26,711 nucleotides of DNA from a virus: positions 1 to 26,711 of the IMG/VR virus record IMGVR_UViG_3300048672_000315. One strand, 5' to 3'. Shown piece by piece: positions 8,008 through 16,155 of the stretch (within the stretch, counting starts at the first letter, position 1; each line of letters begins with the position of its first letter). The position numbers and the translations under genes were made by a program. A model generated the notes under the pieces. It saw nothing but the letters and a program-made list of their open reading frames with translations. It was not told the origin of the DNA and ran no database searches.

Positions 8008-8031
8008 GCGGGCAGCTTTTACACTACCCGC
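8008..8031 (-). terminator. Attenuator-like hairpin between capsid and tail-tube genes
   Basis: On the minus strand GCGGGTAG (8031-8024) pairs with CTGCCCGC (8015-8008) in an 8-bp stem with one G-U pair and an 8-base loop. It is followed by TTTAAAATAT, a weak U-tract. It lies within six bases of the capsid stop. It could terminate part of the transcripts or protect the 3' end of capsid mRNA. Confidence 0.5.
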
Positions 8032-8036
8032 ATTGA

Positions 8037-8987
8037 TTAAGCTATGATGAATTTTACGATTTCGTCAGGGAATGCTACCTGAACACCGGCTTTGAAACCG
8101 ATATGCAAACGCACGTTACGGTTATCCTGGCTGTACCACATTTCAACATTATCATTCTCATCGAGAAGGTCAGTTCCGAAGAACATGTTTGAAACCCTCA
8201 TGGCAAAGAAATCATTTGCGCCGTCCAGTCCGTGAACAGCAGTAACTATGTACTGTGTGCCAGGGATTTTAAACTCACCATCAGATAACTGGCCCTGACC
8301 GTAGTTGAACAGGTTTGCGTTTACGTGTGCATCCACAATCAGATCGAATACATCCCATCCGCAGAAAATGCGAACATCGGCTTTACCTTTTACCTTTGCA
8401 GGCAATGCATTTTTAATGGCCTTTACAATGTAAACTGCATTGGTAACATCAACACTTGTTACAGTAGCTGACACATACGGCGTGCTGTTTGCATTGATAA
8501 CACCGGAAGCCGCCTGAATGATTTTTGAAAGACCATCAAACTTGTTCAGATTGATGTCGGTTGATGCTGTGTCACCCTGCCAAATAGCTGTTTCCAACTG
8601 CTCCGCAATGGTAGCTGTTTTCAAATCCATGTATTCCTTTGCGAATACCGCTTCGGTGTAAGTCCCACCGGCTGGAAGTGCCTTTTGCAAGTAATAGGCT
8701 TCCAGTGTCTTAGGGCACAGTGCTTCTTCAACTTTAATCTTACCAACTGTAAGAGTACGCTGAGTAAATGCAGTTGTACCTGAAGGCTCAAATGCACATC
8801 CGCTATCGTCCTGGAATGCGGCATCGGTTGTCATTTTGTTAACCGTTTCGGCTGATTTTACCTCAACCATAACGTTACCCATTGATTGAATCATCTTTTG
8901 GGTTTTAGCCTCAAAAAGTGAACGGGTAAAAATCAACCTTTCATCTTCTTTAACATAGGCTACTAACGTGCCTGCTGAATATGCCAT
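8037..8987 (-). CDS. Major capsid protein, HK97-like fold
   Basis: This is a 316-residue protein starting at ATG 8987. The order of elements fits a HK97-fold capsid subunit: an N-terminal arm, a long spine-helix region (EAVFAKEYMDLKTATIAEQLETAIWQGD in part), a middle A-domain with VYIVKAIKNALPAKVKGKADVRIFCGWDVFDLIVDA in substance, and the C-terminal NVRLHIGFKAGVQVAFPDEIVKF strand region. It follows the prohead protease and scaffold-like genes, as capsid genes typically do, and is followed by a structured intergenic hairpin. Capsid subunits assemble around the scaffold and portal before DNA packaging. No N-terminal propeptide is obvious within the gene, consistent with a separate scaffold being the protease substrate. 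Confidence 0.85.
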   Translation of the reverse strand: MAYSAGTLVAYVKEDERLIFTRSLFEAKTQKMIQSMGNVMVEVKSAETVNKMTTDAAFQDDSGCAFEPSGTTAFTQRTLTVGKIKVEEALCPKTLEAYYLQKALPAGGTYTEAVFAKEYMDLKTATIAEQLETAIWQGDTASTDINLNKFDGLSKIIQAASGVINANSTPYVSATVTSVDVTNAVYIVKAIKNALPAKVKGKADVRIFCGWDVFDLIVDAHVNANLFNYGQGQLSDGEFKIPGTQYIVTAVHGLDGANDFFAMRVSNMFFGTDLLDENDNVEMWYSQDNRNVRLHIGFKAGVQVAFPDEIVKFIIA

Positions 8988-8992
8988 TGTGT

Positions 8993-9550
8993 TTAGTTTT
9001 TATTTTTTGAAAAAGTTTCTTGAATTTCTTGTATGCGTCTTTCGCGCTCATTTTTTGGAAAACCGAAAGCGTTTTTCTGTGGTTCTGTTGGTTCTGTTGC
9101 CGGAAGTTCCAATGATTGCTCAACGAGTGAAACAAGGTCTTTGAAAGCCGCCTTTAATGCTTTCAGTTCGTCTTTTGCCAACTTCAATTCATCTTTCAAT
9201 GAATTTTCAGCAACGGAAAACTCTGTTTTTGTCATCATTTCAGGCATTGGCTCAGTTTCAACCTCTCCCCCCGGAGATACTTCGGTAATCAAACCAGTGG
9301 CATCTACTTCGATAGTAGAACCATCAGCAAGGATATATTCACCTTCTGCCGCCTGTGTTTGCGCTCCATTGGCATCAACAGTTGCCACCTTACCACCCGG
9401 CTCAAGTTTGTCAATCATGACCTTTGTGCCGTCTTTCAAAGAGTATTCTTTCATTTCAACAACAGGTGCAACCGCTGCTGCCGGTTCAACTGTGGGCTGA
9501 ACATCTTCAAATACTGCTTTGATTTTCTTTAAAAGTTCTGTTGCGTTCAT
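8993..9550 (-). CDS. Capsid scaffold-like protein
   Basis: The ATG at 9550 (MNATELLKKIKAVFEDV) is the likely start, giving 185 residues; the frame extends to 9601 only through a non-ATG codon and the upstream spacer. An N-terminal helix leads into a low-complexity Glu/Pro/Ala segment and short strand repeats (YSLKDGTKVMID, EYILADGSTIEVD). A helical coiled-coil stretch follows at about residues 118-155 (SLKDELKLAKDELKALKAAFKDL), then a charged C-terminus (ERERRIQEIQE). An acidic, coiled-coil protein between a prohead protease and the major capsid gene is the classic scaffold arrangement. It would guide capsid assembly and be degraded by the protease. A promoter-like element lies directly upstream. 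Confidence 0.7.
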   Translation of the reverse strand: MNATELLKKIKAVFEDVQPTVEPAAAVAPVVEMKEYSLKDGTKVMIDKLEPGGKVATVDANGAQTQAAEGEYILADGSTIEVDATGLITEVSPGGEVETEPMPEMMTKTEFSVAENSLKDELKLAKDELKALKAAFKDLVSLVEQSLELPATEPTEPQKNAFGFPKNERERRIQEIQETFSKNKN

Positions 9551-9554
9551 AACT

Positions 9555-9586
9555 GTATATAGTTTATTTTTTAGAATATGGACAAA
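9555..9586 (-). promoter_or_regulatory. Promoter-like element for scaffold and capsid genes
   Basis: TTTG (9586-9583), 21 bases, TATATAC (9561-9555), four bases, then ATG 9550. TTTG is part of CCTATTTG directly after the protease stop TAG. The same stop-plus-CCTATTTG arrangement occurs after the tape measure gene. Confidence 0.55.
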
Positions 9587-9590
9587 TAGG

Positions 9591-10178
9591 CTAAAGTTCA
9601 ATACTGTTAAGCATCGCCTGTATCTTTTCTACCATTTGCTCCGGTGTACTTTTTTTAGGTTTGTAAGTAAAAAGACCCTCAACGGAAAACCCTTTGAAAG
9701 TCCCGTCTTTAATCATCTGCCAAACACCATCATTATTAATCTTGAACGACCCAAACCATGACCCATCAGCTACATCTTCATACCCGTTCATTGGCATTTT
9801 TCCGAGTGACCTGTCTACTATCCAACTTTCAAACATGGTTGCCCCTTCGACAATCATTTCACCGTCATGCATCAGGTTCACATTTGACTGAAATCCCTTA
9901 ATAAAGAACTTTTGGGCTATTTTTTCAATCGTTGGAGCGTTAAACATGGCGTAATACTCACCGAACTCATCATCTTTACGGTAAATAGGCATATCTGCCA
10001 CCATCAAAGGGCCGGTAATAATCTGCTTTTCAGCGTTTACTGCAAATTTTTCCTTTACTTCATTGAACTTTTGCCAGTTCATTTGAATAGCCGGACGGTC
10101 AACAAGTGCCACATAGTTCACCTCTGTGCCGGCTGTTTCATCTTCGGAAATATCGAGTAAATAAATAGGTAAATCCAT
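9591..10178 (-). CDS. Prohead maturation protease, XkdF-like (Peptidase_S78_2)
   Basis: This is a 195-residue protein starting at ATG 10178. Its N-terminus MDLPIYLLDISEDE...NYVALVDRPAIQ matches the XkdF-like entry to the fold. His104 in NLMHDGEM and Ser165 in FKGFSVEGLF are placed as the His/Ser pair of S78-type prohead proteases, with GSWFGSFKI and the W..IKDGT helix between them. Such enzymes cut the scaffold and sometimes the capsid N-terminus during head maturation. It lies between the tape measure gene and the scaffold-like gene. The catalytic assignment rests on motif position, without a third residue located. Confidence 0.8.
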   Translation of the reverse strand: MDLPIYLLDISEDETAGTEVNYVALVDRPAIQMNWQKFNEVKEKFAVNAEKQIITGPLMVADMPIYRKDDEFGEYYAMFNAPTIEKIAQKFFIKGFQSNVNLMHDGEMIVEGATMFESWIVDRSLGKMPMNGYEDVADGSWFGSFKINNDGVWQMIKDGTFKGFSVEGLFTYKPKKSTPEQMVEKIQAMLNSIEL

Positions 10179-10182
10179 GCTT

Positions 10183-10214
10183 GTAAATATTATTTTGTTT
10201 CAAAAATGGTCAAA
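10183..10214 (-). promoter_or_regulatory. Promoter-like element for the prohead protease gene
   Basis: TTTG (10214-10211), 21 bases, TATTTAC (10189-10183), four bases, then ATG 10178. It starts in CCTATTTG immediately after the tape measure stop TAG. Spacing is identical to the elements at 7389 and 9555. Confidence 0.55.
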
Positions 10215-10218
10215 TAGG

Positions 10219-11958
10219 CTACCCAAACCTTGCTGAACGCTCTATTTTCCTAACCTTACTTTGTGCATTTGTGATGTCATTTTCAACTACATAAGCCTTA
10301 ATAGCCTGATTTCCTAAAGCATTGATTGAACGCTGATCGAGCGTAACCTGGCTGGAAGCTATTGTCTGTGGCTGTAATGGACTGGCAGATGACAATGAAG
10401 GAACAGCCCCTCCACCGGAACCGCCCGGAACCGGCAAAGGAGTTGAGATAATCTTTTTTACCGAAGCCAAACCTGATGCAATAACCGTTGCTGCTGTTGC
10501 TATCCCCAAGAATCCTCCCTGCGCCAGTGCTTTAGTTGCCCCCTGGTAAGTATTGATAATAGCCGCCCCAATGGATAAAGCCTTTCCCGCTACTGTTTGC
10601 TGACCAATTAAATCAGCCACAGCATTCAATCCGGCAACAACTGCCATCGTTTCATCTTCTGTAAGTTTCTTTTTTGCATCAGCCGCTGCCTTATCAGAAG
10701 CAATTTTAGCCTCATTTGTGGCTATTGCGCTGCCTTGCTCTTTTGCCTTTGCCTCAAGGAATGACCCTAACCCTGTTTCACGTGAAACCTTTAGAAATTC
10801 CTGATAGTCCGCCTCCTGTTGTTTCAGTTTTTCTTTTTCTAACTTATCAGCTTCAATTTTGTCATTTGTGAGATTAACGACATTTTTCGTAGCATCAAAA
10901 GTCGAAATCTTCCCTTCACGGGCTGCTTTTCTTTTATCGTAGTAAAACAGCTCATCTTTCAATTGTAAGTCGAACCTTCTTTTTTCCTCTTCCTGTTGTT
11001 TTAAAAATTCTTCTTCCCTTTTTTTACGGTCTGCTTCTTTCTGTTTATTGAAAGCATCTGACCTTTTAGAATCTGCATCAGCTATTATTCTGTTCCGTTG
11101 ATCAAAAGCCTGAGCAATAAATTTGTTCTTATCTTCTTCGCTTAATTTCTCATCATTCAGAAAATCAAGTTTCTTTTTTTTGTAGTCCAAATCAGCCTTA
11201 AACTTCTGATTTGTGTACTGGTCGTACTTGTCAGCATTTAATTCAAGGAACCGCTCACCTTCTTTCAGTGAATCCTCTGTATCTTTTTTCAGTTTATCCA
11301 AAGCCCTGGAAGCTTCAGAAGTAACACCGATAAAATCAGTAACAGTATCAACCAACTTTCCGAAGAACTCGCCAACCTTTGCTAAACCCGGCAGGAAATC
11401 TAAAACAGCCTTTTTTACTTTCTCAAAATTAGCTACCAATAATCCCAACCCAACTACCAAAAGTCCTATTCCCGTTGATGCAATAGCTCCTTTCAGTGTA
11501 CTAAACGCCCCTGAAACTTGTGTTTTAATAACAGCCCCTAACTGCTTGAAAGAATCAATACTTTCCCCTACTGCCTGCAATCCTTGTGATAAAGCCAAAG
11601 CAGATTGAACCTTTAAAAGTGACTTTTGAACATTCTCACTCTCACCTCCAAGCAAAGCCATGCCGCCCTGTAAAGCAGAAAATCCACCTGCTACACCGGA
11701 TATAGAAGCGCTGAACGCTTTAAACTTAGCATCTGGATTGAATGCATCAACCAAAGCCTTTGCATCTCCAATCCGGTCTTTAAGTTCAGCGGCCCGCTTT
11801 GCTGCTGTAACGGCTTCTTTTGAAGTTGCCCCGAACTTATCAGACAATACGGATACTTCATTCTGTGCTTCCCTGAGTTGTTTTTTAATGCTCCCAACGG
11901 ATTGAATGACCGAATCACCCCCGTTTAGTTTAAGGTCTACACCTACTATTTCACTCAT
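10219..11958 (-). CDS. Tail tape measure protein
   Basis: This is a 579-residue protein starting at ATG 11958, overlapping the upstream tail gene stop (ATGA). The N-terminus (KLNGGDSVIQSVGSIKKQLREAQ) and the helical region that follows are typical of tape measures. Hydrophobic segments are at about 160-180 (IGLLVVGLGLLVANF) and about 440-500, with a long, highly charged coiled-coil region between (about 215-400, KQQEEEKRRFDLQ). The C-terminus ends in a Gly/Ser/Pro linker and a conserved-looking AIKAYVVENDITNAQSKVRK tail that I know from Bacteroidota phages. The protein sets tail length and is ejected with DNA. At roughly 0.15 nm per residue the tail would be about 85-90 nm, so a siphovirus is likely. 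Confidence 0.85.
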   Translation of the reverse strand: MSEIVGVDLKLNGGDSVIQSVGSIKKQLREAQNEVSVLSDKFGATSKEAVTAAKRAAELKDRIGDAKALVDAFNPDAKFKAFSASISGVAGGFSALQGGMALLGGESENVQKSLLKVQSALALSQGLQAVGESIDSFKQLGAVIKTQVSGAFSTLKGAIASTGIGLLVVGLGLLVANFEKVKKAVLDFLPGLAKVGEFFGKLVDTVTDFIGVTSEASRALDKLKKDTEDSLKEGERFLELNADKYDQYTNQKFKADLDYKKKKLDFLNDEKLSEEDKNKFIAQAFDQRNRIIADADSKRSDAFNKQKEADRKKREEEFLKQQEEEKRRFDLQLKDELFYYDKRKAAREGKISTFDATKNVVNLTNDKIEADKLEKEKLKQQEADYQEFLKVSRETGLGSFLEAKAKEQGSAIATNEAKIASDKAAADAKKKLTEDETMAVVAGLNAVADLIGQQTVAGKALSIGAAIINTYQGATKALAQGGFLGIATAATVIASGLASVKKIISTPLPVPGGSGGGAVPSLSSASPLQPQTIASSQVTLDQRSINALGNQAIKAYVVENDITNAQSKVRKIERSARFG

Positions 11959-13961
11959 AAATCAATTACTTTTAATAATTCAACCTCTGTTGTTCCAAGG
12001 TAAATCGGGTTATAATTCTTTATCTTATTCAACCTGAACAAAACACCATCCAACCATATCAACTTTGAGAAATCCAACTGCATGATGTCAACTGCTGTCA
12101 AATAAACCCTCAATGTTATTAATTTACTGTCCTTATCTGTTATCTCAGCTATATACGCTGAATGGTACGAATTGAATATGTTAGCTGTTGGGTATCCGGT
12201 TGGACTGAATTGTAATTGTTTTGGCGCTCCGAAATTCAGGTCATTAGTCGGGGTTACAGGGTCGTTAACGTGTCCTGCATACAGGTAAGTTGTTGGCGAA
12301 CCCAATACAGTAGCACCGTTAAGGATATTATATGAAGTACAGGTCATTTTTTTTAATTGAGAAAGCCTGAATACATGATCCATAGCAGTTTCCGTTGTGC
12401 CTGATAGTTTATAAATAGCCTGATAAACTTTATCCGTTCCGGTGTTCTGATACAAAATACTGTTAGCAAAACCAACTTCTAACACATCGGTATCTTTTGA
12501 GAACTCAAATTCAGTATCATAAATTCTTTCTCCATATCCTTCATTGTACGCCTTTCGATAGTTCTCATTATAGAAATCGTTATCCTCTTTGAACTTGTAT
12601 TGGTAAAACCTGGCATTTAATTCTGATAATGGGCTACTGATTATCGGTGATGACCTGTCAACTTTTTTTGAGTAGTCAATGGCATTTTCTGCATTAGGCG
12701 GGTAGAAGTCAACATAAGGTTCAATCAATATCTTGTTTTCATCAAAAGCAGTTTCGTACACATACAGATTGAAATATTTCAAAATCCAAATAAAGAAATC
12801 TCTTTGAAAAATACCTTTCGGGATGGTATCATTAACCCTGATGGCATCACCTAACAAAACAGGCGTAAGGATAGCCGCTGCTGCAGTAGCATCAAAATTC
12901 CCTGAAACGGTTATTGTGTTTGTCAATGCAATACTTGTTACACGAACAGAAATAGTATCTGTTGGCGCAAACGTAACCCCATTTACACTTAAATCATACT
13001 GCACACCTAATTCAGTAACTGTTAATGAATTTATTGTTGCTCCATTCTTTCTAACCTGAATAGTTACAGGGTCAGGATAGCCTGTGTAGTCTTCAATAAC
13101 TACAAATATGGCAAGGTTTAAAACAACAGAAGAAGCCCCCCCGTAGGTGAATGTAATGTTGTCACTTGTGGTAAACGCTCCAAGCGTTACCGTAGTCCAT
13201 ACCATGTTGTAAGTGATGTTGTCAAAGTCAGACTGTGATGCAGCTATCAAACTCAAAACCCCGGTATTGCTTGCCTGCAATGTTTTTTGATTGTGGCAAA
13301 TTGCCAATCTATCAAACAAAGATTCATTAAAAAAGTTACTTGTTACAGTGTAAGTCGTTGCACTGATTATCTTTTCAAGATACTCCCGAACAAACAAAGC
13401 GGGCCGGAAGGCCTTGTACTGGAAATCAATTTTATTAGTTGATACTTCACCGTAGTCAACCAATGGGAATGTAACACCTGAACCTGCAATCGTGTCCCAT
13501 GATGCAATGATATTTGCATAACTCCAAACAGTATCGTAAGCTGAAAAATCCAAATCCTCCAACCTTCTGTTACCTAACTGATTTATAAACCCGCCCAACT
13601 CACCAAAGATGTAACATGTGTATTCTATTTCACCATCGGTATCAATAATTTCAGTAAGTCTTAACGACCCTTTGAACACTTGTATATTATCTACTAAAAC
13701 GACACATTTAGCAGATACCATCGGGTTAAAATTATACCCTATGTTTGCTGATGCTGAATTATACAGATTTGAACTTCCCATATTGAACACATGCCCGAAA
13801 ACTTTATTGTTTACCTGATTGCCAGGGATAACAACTGTTTTACTAAACGATGTGTTTTTACTTCCAAAATCTTTAACATCATCAATGGCATAAGTAAACG
13901 ATGTATCAATGTCATCGAATAAATCCAACTTTGTGTTCTCAACGTATATCTGTGTCCTCAT
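11955..13961 (-). CDS. Distal tail/baseplate structural protein
   Basis: This is a 668-residue protein starting at ATG 13961, coupled by ATGA overlaps to both neighbours. The N-terminal 130 residues contain FTYAIDDVKDFGSKNTSFSKTVVIPG and ANIGYNFNPMVSAKCVVLVDNIQVFKGSLRL, a signature I associate with a large Bacteroidota phage tail protein encoded beside the tape measure gene. The rest is beta-rich, with a Thr/Val/Ile-rich domain at about 240-370 that looks Ig-like and a C-terminal part with DFSKLIWLDGVLFRLNKI. No enzymatic motif is seen. The position suggests a tail-tip hub or distal tail component. Confidence 0.65.
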   Translation of the reverse strand: MRTQIYVENTKLDLFDDIDTSFTYAIDDVKDFGSKNTSFSKTVVIPGNQVNNKVFGHVFNMGSSNLYNSASANIGYNFNPMVSAKCVVLVDNIQVFKGSLRLTEIIDTDGEIEYTCYIFGELGGFINQLGNRRLEDLDFSAYDTVWSYANIIASWDTIAGSGVTFPLVDYGEVSTNKIDFQYKAFRPALFVREYLEKIISATTYTVTSNFFNESLFDRLAICHNQKTLQASNTGVLSLIAASQSDFDNITYNMVWTTVTLGAFTTSDNITFTYGGASSVVLNLAIFVVIEDYTGYPDPVTIQVRKNGATINSLTVTELGVQYDLSVNGVTFAPTDTISVRVTSIALTNTITVSGNFDATAAAAILTPVLLGDAIRVNDTIPKGIFQRDFFIWILKYFNLYVYETAFDENKILIEPYVDFYPPNAENAIDYSKKVDRSSPIISSPLSELNARFYQYKFKEDNDFYNENYRKAYNEGYGERIYDTEFEFSKDTDVLEVGFANSILYQNTGTDKVYQAIYKLSGTTETAMDHVFRLSQLKKMTCTSYNILNGATVLGSPTTYLYAGHVNDPVTPTNDLNFGAPKQLQFSPTGYPTANIFNSYHSAYIAEITDKDSKLITLRVYLTAVDIMQLDFSKLIWLDGVLFRLNKIKNYNPIYLGTTEVELLKVIDL

Positions 13962-15196
13962 CTGTACTGGCTGTTATTGTATTTACCTACTTCGATACCG
14001 ATTTCAAGATTGAATAACTGGTCTGACTTTTCCAGTTTATACTCGTAATTCGTGTCATTGAAAGTAATCGGGAAAAATGCTCCATTCACTTCTAAATAAG
14101 CAATGGAAGAAGCTACCAACTGAGCTAACCAATGGTAATCATTCTCACTAACGTAGTCCGAAATCAGTCTGTAACTGTCTGTATGTTGGTTTGAGAAAGT
14201 TATCTTCCCTTCATTGTATCGGTTGAACTGATCGTTGTTTGTCATCTCGCTACCGCTCAATTGATATGATGCCCGTCTGAATGATTTACGGTCAAACCTT
14301 GTTGAACGCTTATTTACCAAATTGAACCCGAAAGTATCATACCCCCCTAACCGATTAAGGAAATGAACATTTACCGGGTTTGTCCGTGGGTAGCATACGT
14401 GCTTAATAGTTATCCAGTTTGAATTTATACTTCCAGGGAAGTTCAGACGAACTTTGTACCCGTAATTATCCTCTGTGATAAATTCACTGACTAAATATTC
14501 ATTAATAGCTGCTGCTGAAAAATTGAACATCGCAAAGCATTTGGTAGTAAATACTTCACCGGCCCCGGTGGAAGATGTACCGTTATTTGTTCCATCTTCA
14601 TTAATTTTCTGAATCTCAATGCTATCGTACCCACTTGAATAAACATCAAAAAGGAATGAAATAAACATCCGTTTCCCAAAGATCAATTCAACGTTATCCT
14701 TATCCCTTTCGGTCAGCCAATCATCTGCATAGTTTGATATTAACAAATTATCGTACTGACTTGACAATAACAAATCCCCTTCACCGCCACCCAATGACAA
14801 AATACCATCAAAGAACAAAGGCGGGTAGAAATTATACCCTGCATAAGCCCCATTGGTTAAATTGGAAGTTAATATTCCTGAAACTTCTTCCCCGTACTGA
14901 ATTTCATAATCAATTTTCAGTTTATTTGAAACATGGTTTAAAACCGTAGTACCTGATGGCTCAAAGTAATTCTCAAAGTAATTCCTTACTATTGGCGCAG
15001 AATTGAATATCCCATAACTATTTTCTGCAGAAGGGGAAGGCGTTGCTTTTACCCTGGCAACCAACCCGCCGGAAACAATAACATCAAACACGAATTTGAA
15101 GTTATCTTGCGTAACATTGTCAGAAGAAACTACAAACCACGCATCATCATGAAGCGAATGAAAGTCAGCCGGGGTTGAAAGTACTGTTATTGCCAT
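13958..15196 (-). CDS. Tail/baseplate structural protein
   Basis: This is a 412-residue protein starting at ATG 15196, which shares one base with the upstream stop. It is rich in aromatic residues, Asn and short strands. It contains a central segment LNRLGGYDTFGFNLVNKRS and a C-terminal part YRLISDYVSENDYHWLAQLVASS that recalls proteins encoded upstream of tape measures in Bacteroidota phages. It lies between the tail completion gene and the large baseplate gene in a tightly coupled run, so it is probably another tail-tip or baseplate subunit. I cannot name a family. Confidence 0.55.
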   Translation of the reverse strand: MAITVLSTPADFHSLHDDAWFVVSSDNVTQDNFKFVFDVIVSGGLVARVKATPSPSAENSYGIFNSAPIVRNYFENYFEPSGTTVLNHVSNKLKIDYEIQYGEEVSGILTSNLTNGAYAGYNFYPPLFFDGILSLGGGEGDLLLSSQYDNLLISNYADDWLTERDKDNVELIFGKRMFISFLFDVYSSGYDSIEIQKINEDGTNNGTSSTGAGEVFTTKCFAMFNFSAAAINEYLVSEFITEDNYGYKVRLNFPGSINSNWITIKHVCYPRTNPVNVHFLNRLGGYDTFGFNLVNKRSTRFDRKSFRRASYQLSGSEMTNNDQFNRYNEGKITFSNQHTDSYRLISDYVSENDYHWLAQLVASSIAYLEVNGAFFPITFNDTNYEYKLEKSDQLFNLEIGIEVGKYNNSQYR

Positions 15197-15858
15197 TAGT
15201 TTTCTCTTGTTGTTTGAATAATCTGTAAGGACACATCTGCTGCCAGTGCCTCACTTAATATACCTATAAAGTTTTTATCGAATGTCGTTTTAATGGCATC
15301 ATCGAAGAAATGAGTAGCCCTGATACCTTTTCTTTTAACCGAAGAAGCTATCATGTACGCCAACGACTTTGTAATGTCTTTTTTGCGAAGCCCTGATGAT
15401 TTTCGTTCATTTTTGGTTGGCCCATAACGGCTTACATCGGTAGCCATAATCTTTGCTTTCCCGAATTTTAACCATGATTTTATGGCCGAAACATGTTCCT
15501 GTGATGGGTATTTGCTTTTGAATGCATAAGGAGAATCGGTGGTTTTACCAACCCCGGCAACCCCTTTATTTATAAAATCGTAGTATTTTGAAGCCTTTGA
15601 GCCTTTCGGATAACCAATTGAGATGATATAAGACCCTGAAACCTGTGAAATTGCGAATGTAATGTCCGTGGAAGTCAACCCGGATGCAACTGAACCTGAT
15701 TTTTCAAGGTTGTCAATGGCAGTTTTCAGAAACGCTTTGGCATATTCCTGCAAAATACCTTCAACAACCGGAAGGTTATCAGTAGCTTTCTGCTCTCCCA
15801 GTTCGTTTAGGAATTTTGTCTTTAAAAAAGATACCTGGTTTTTGGTAATACTTGCCAT
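15196..15858 (-). CDS. Tail completion protein, HK97 gp10-like
   Basis: The ATG at 15858 (MASITKNQVSFLK) is preferred over an upstream non-ATG codon at 15873, giving 220 residues. Segments YYDFINKGVAGVGK, SAIKSWLKFGKAKI, SLAYMIASSVKRKGIRATHFFDDAI and the terminal helix resemble gp10-like neck or tail-completion proteins, whose C-terminal R-x-x-FF-x-x-A helix is characteristic. These connect the head adaptor to the tail. It follows the hidden frame that ends at 15886, and its leader contains TATTTAC four bases before the ATG, half of the promoter-like element found at three other virion genes. Confidence 0.65.
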   Translation of the reverse strand: MASITKNQVSFLKTKFLNELGEQKATDNLPVVEGILQEYAKAFLKTAIDNLEKSGSVASGLTSTDITFAISQVSGSYIISIGYPKGSKASKYYDFINKGVAGVGKTTDSPYAFKSKYPSQEHVSAIKSWLKFGKAKIMATDVSRYGPTKNERKSSGLRKKDITKSLAYMIASSVKRKGIRATHFFDDAIKTTFDKNFIGILSEALAADVSLQIIQTTREN

Positions 15859-15862
15859 GCTT

Positions 15863-15869
15863 GTAAATA
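15863..15869 (-). promoter_or_regulatory. TATTTAC start-proximal motif
   Basis: TATTTAC is followed by AAGC and the ATG at 15858, identical in sequence and spacing to the start of the prohead protease gene (10183-10189). Unlike the three complete elements, no TTTG is found 21 bases upstream (GGAG instead). This is either a degenerate promoter or evidence that the motif acts at translation. Confidence 0.35.
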
Positions 15870-15885
15870 GCAATGGCAGAAATGG

Positions 15886-16155
15886 TTATCCTCCCCGAAT
15901 GATTTCTTTGTCGAAATTAGCCTTCCCTTTAAGATATGACATTGTATTGACGGCTTCTATCGTTCTTAGTTCATAAGCTTCCGATACCGTAATATTGTGG
16001 AAGTCGGCAATAGATTTGGTGGTAAATTGCCATCCAAATACGTGCATAAATCGTTCACCGACTTTTCGGACTGCTCCCGGCTCATCCCCTTGCTCACCCC
16101 CTCTCGTATCAAATAATCCAGGGAAACCTCTATCCAGTTCCTGTATACTTGATAA
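15886..16155 (-). CDS. Hidden overlapping frame, probable -1 frameshift extension of the tail assembly chaperone
   Basis: A second frame overlaps the end of the preceding gene and continues 80 bases past its stop, ending with TAA at 15888-15886. It reads as ordinary protein: ...RKVGERFMHVFGWQF, TKSIADFHNITVSEAYEL, IEAVNTMSYLKGKANFDKE. The aromatic FGW motif followed by a helix and a YLK..AN.DKE helix resembles the distal part of tail assembly chaperones. The frame is open upstream only to a TGA at 16197-16195. A run of nine T (16162-16154 on the minus strand) provides a T TTT TTT site. A -1 slip there would join residues 1-161 of the upstream protein to 89 residues of this frame (250 in all). 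Alternatives are a separate 53-residue protein from ATG 16047, a later slip site, or a miscounted homopolymer. Confidence 0.65.
   Translation of the reverse strand, partial: LSSIQELDRGFPGLFDTRGGEQGDEPGAVRKVGERFMHVFGWQFTTKSIADFHNITVSEAYELRTIEAVNTMSYLKGKANFDKEIIRGG

Noticed and set aside
9033-9500. Plus-strand open frame of 155 codons opposite the scaffold-like gene
   Set aside because: It is antisense to a well-supported gene, has a Ser/Ala/Phe-rich composition expected from a mirrored coding sequence, and has no neighbours on its strand.
11213-11608. Plus-strand open frame of 131 codons opposite the tape measure gene
   Set aside because: Antisense to the coiled-coil coding region; low-complexity composition is an artefact of the Lys/Glu-rich opposite strand.
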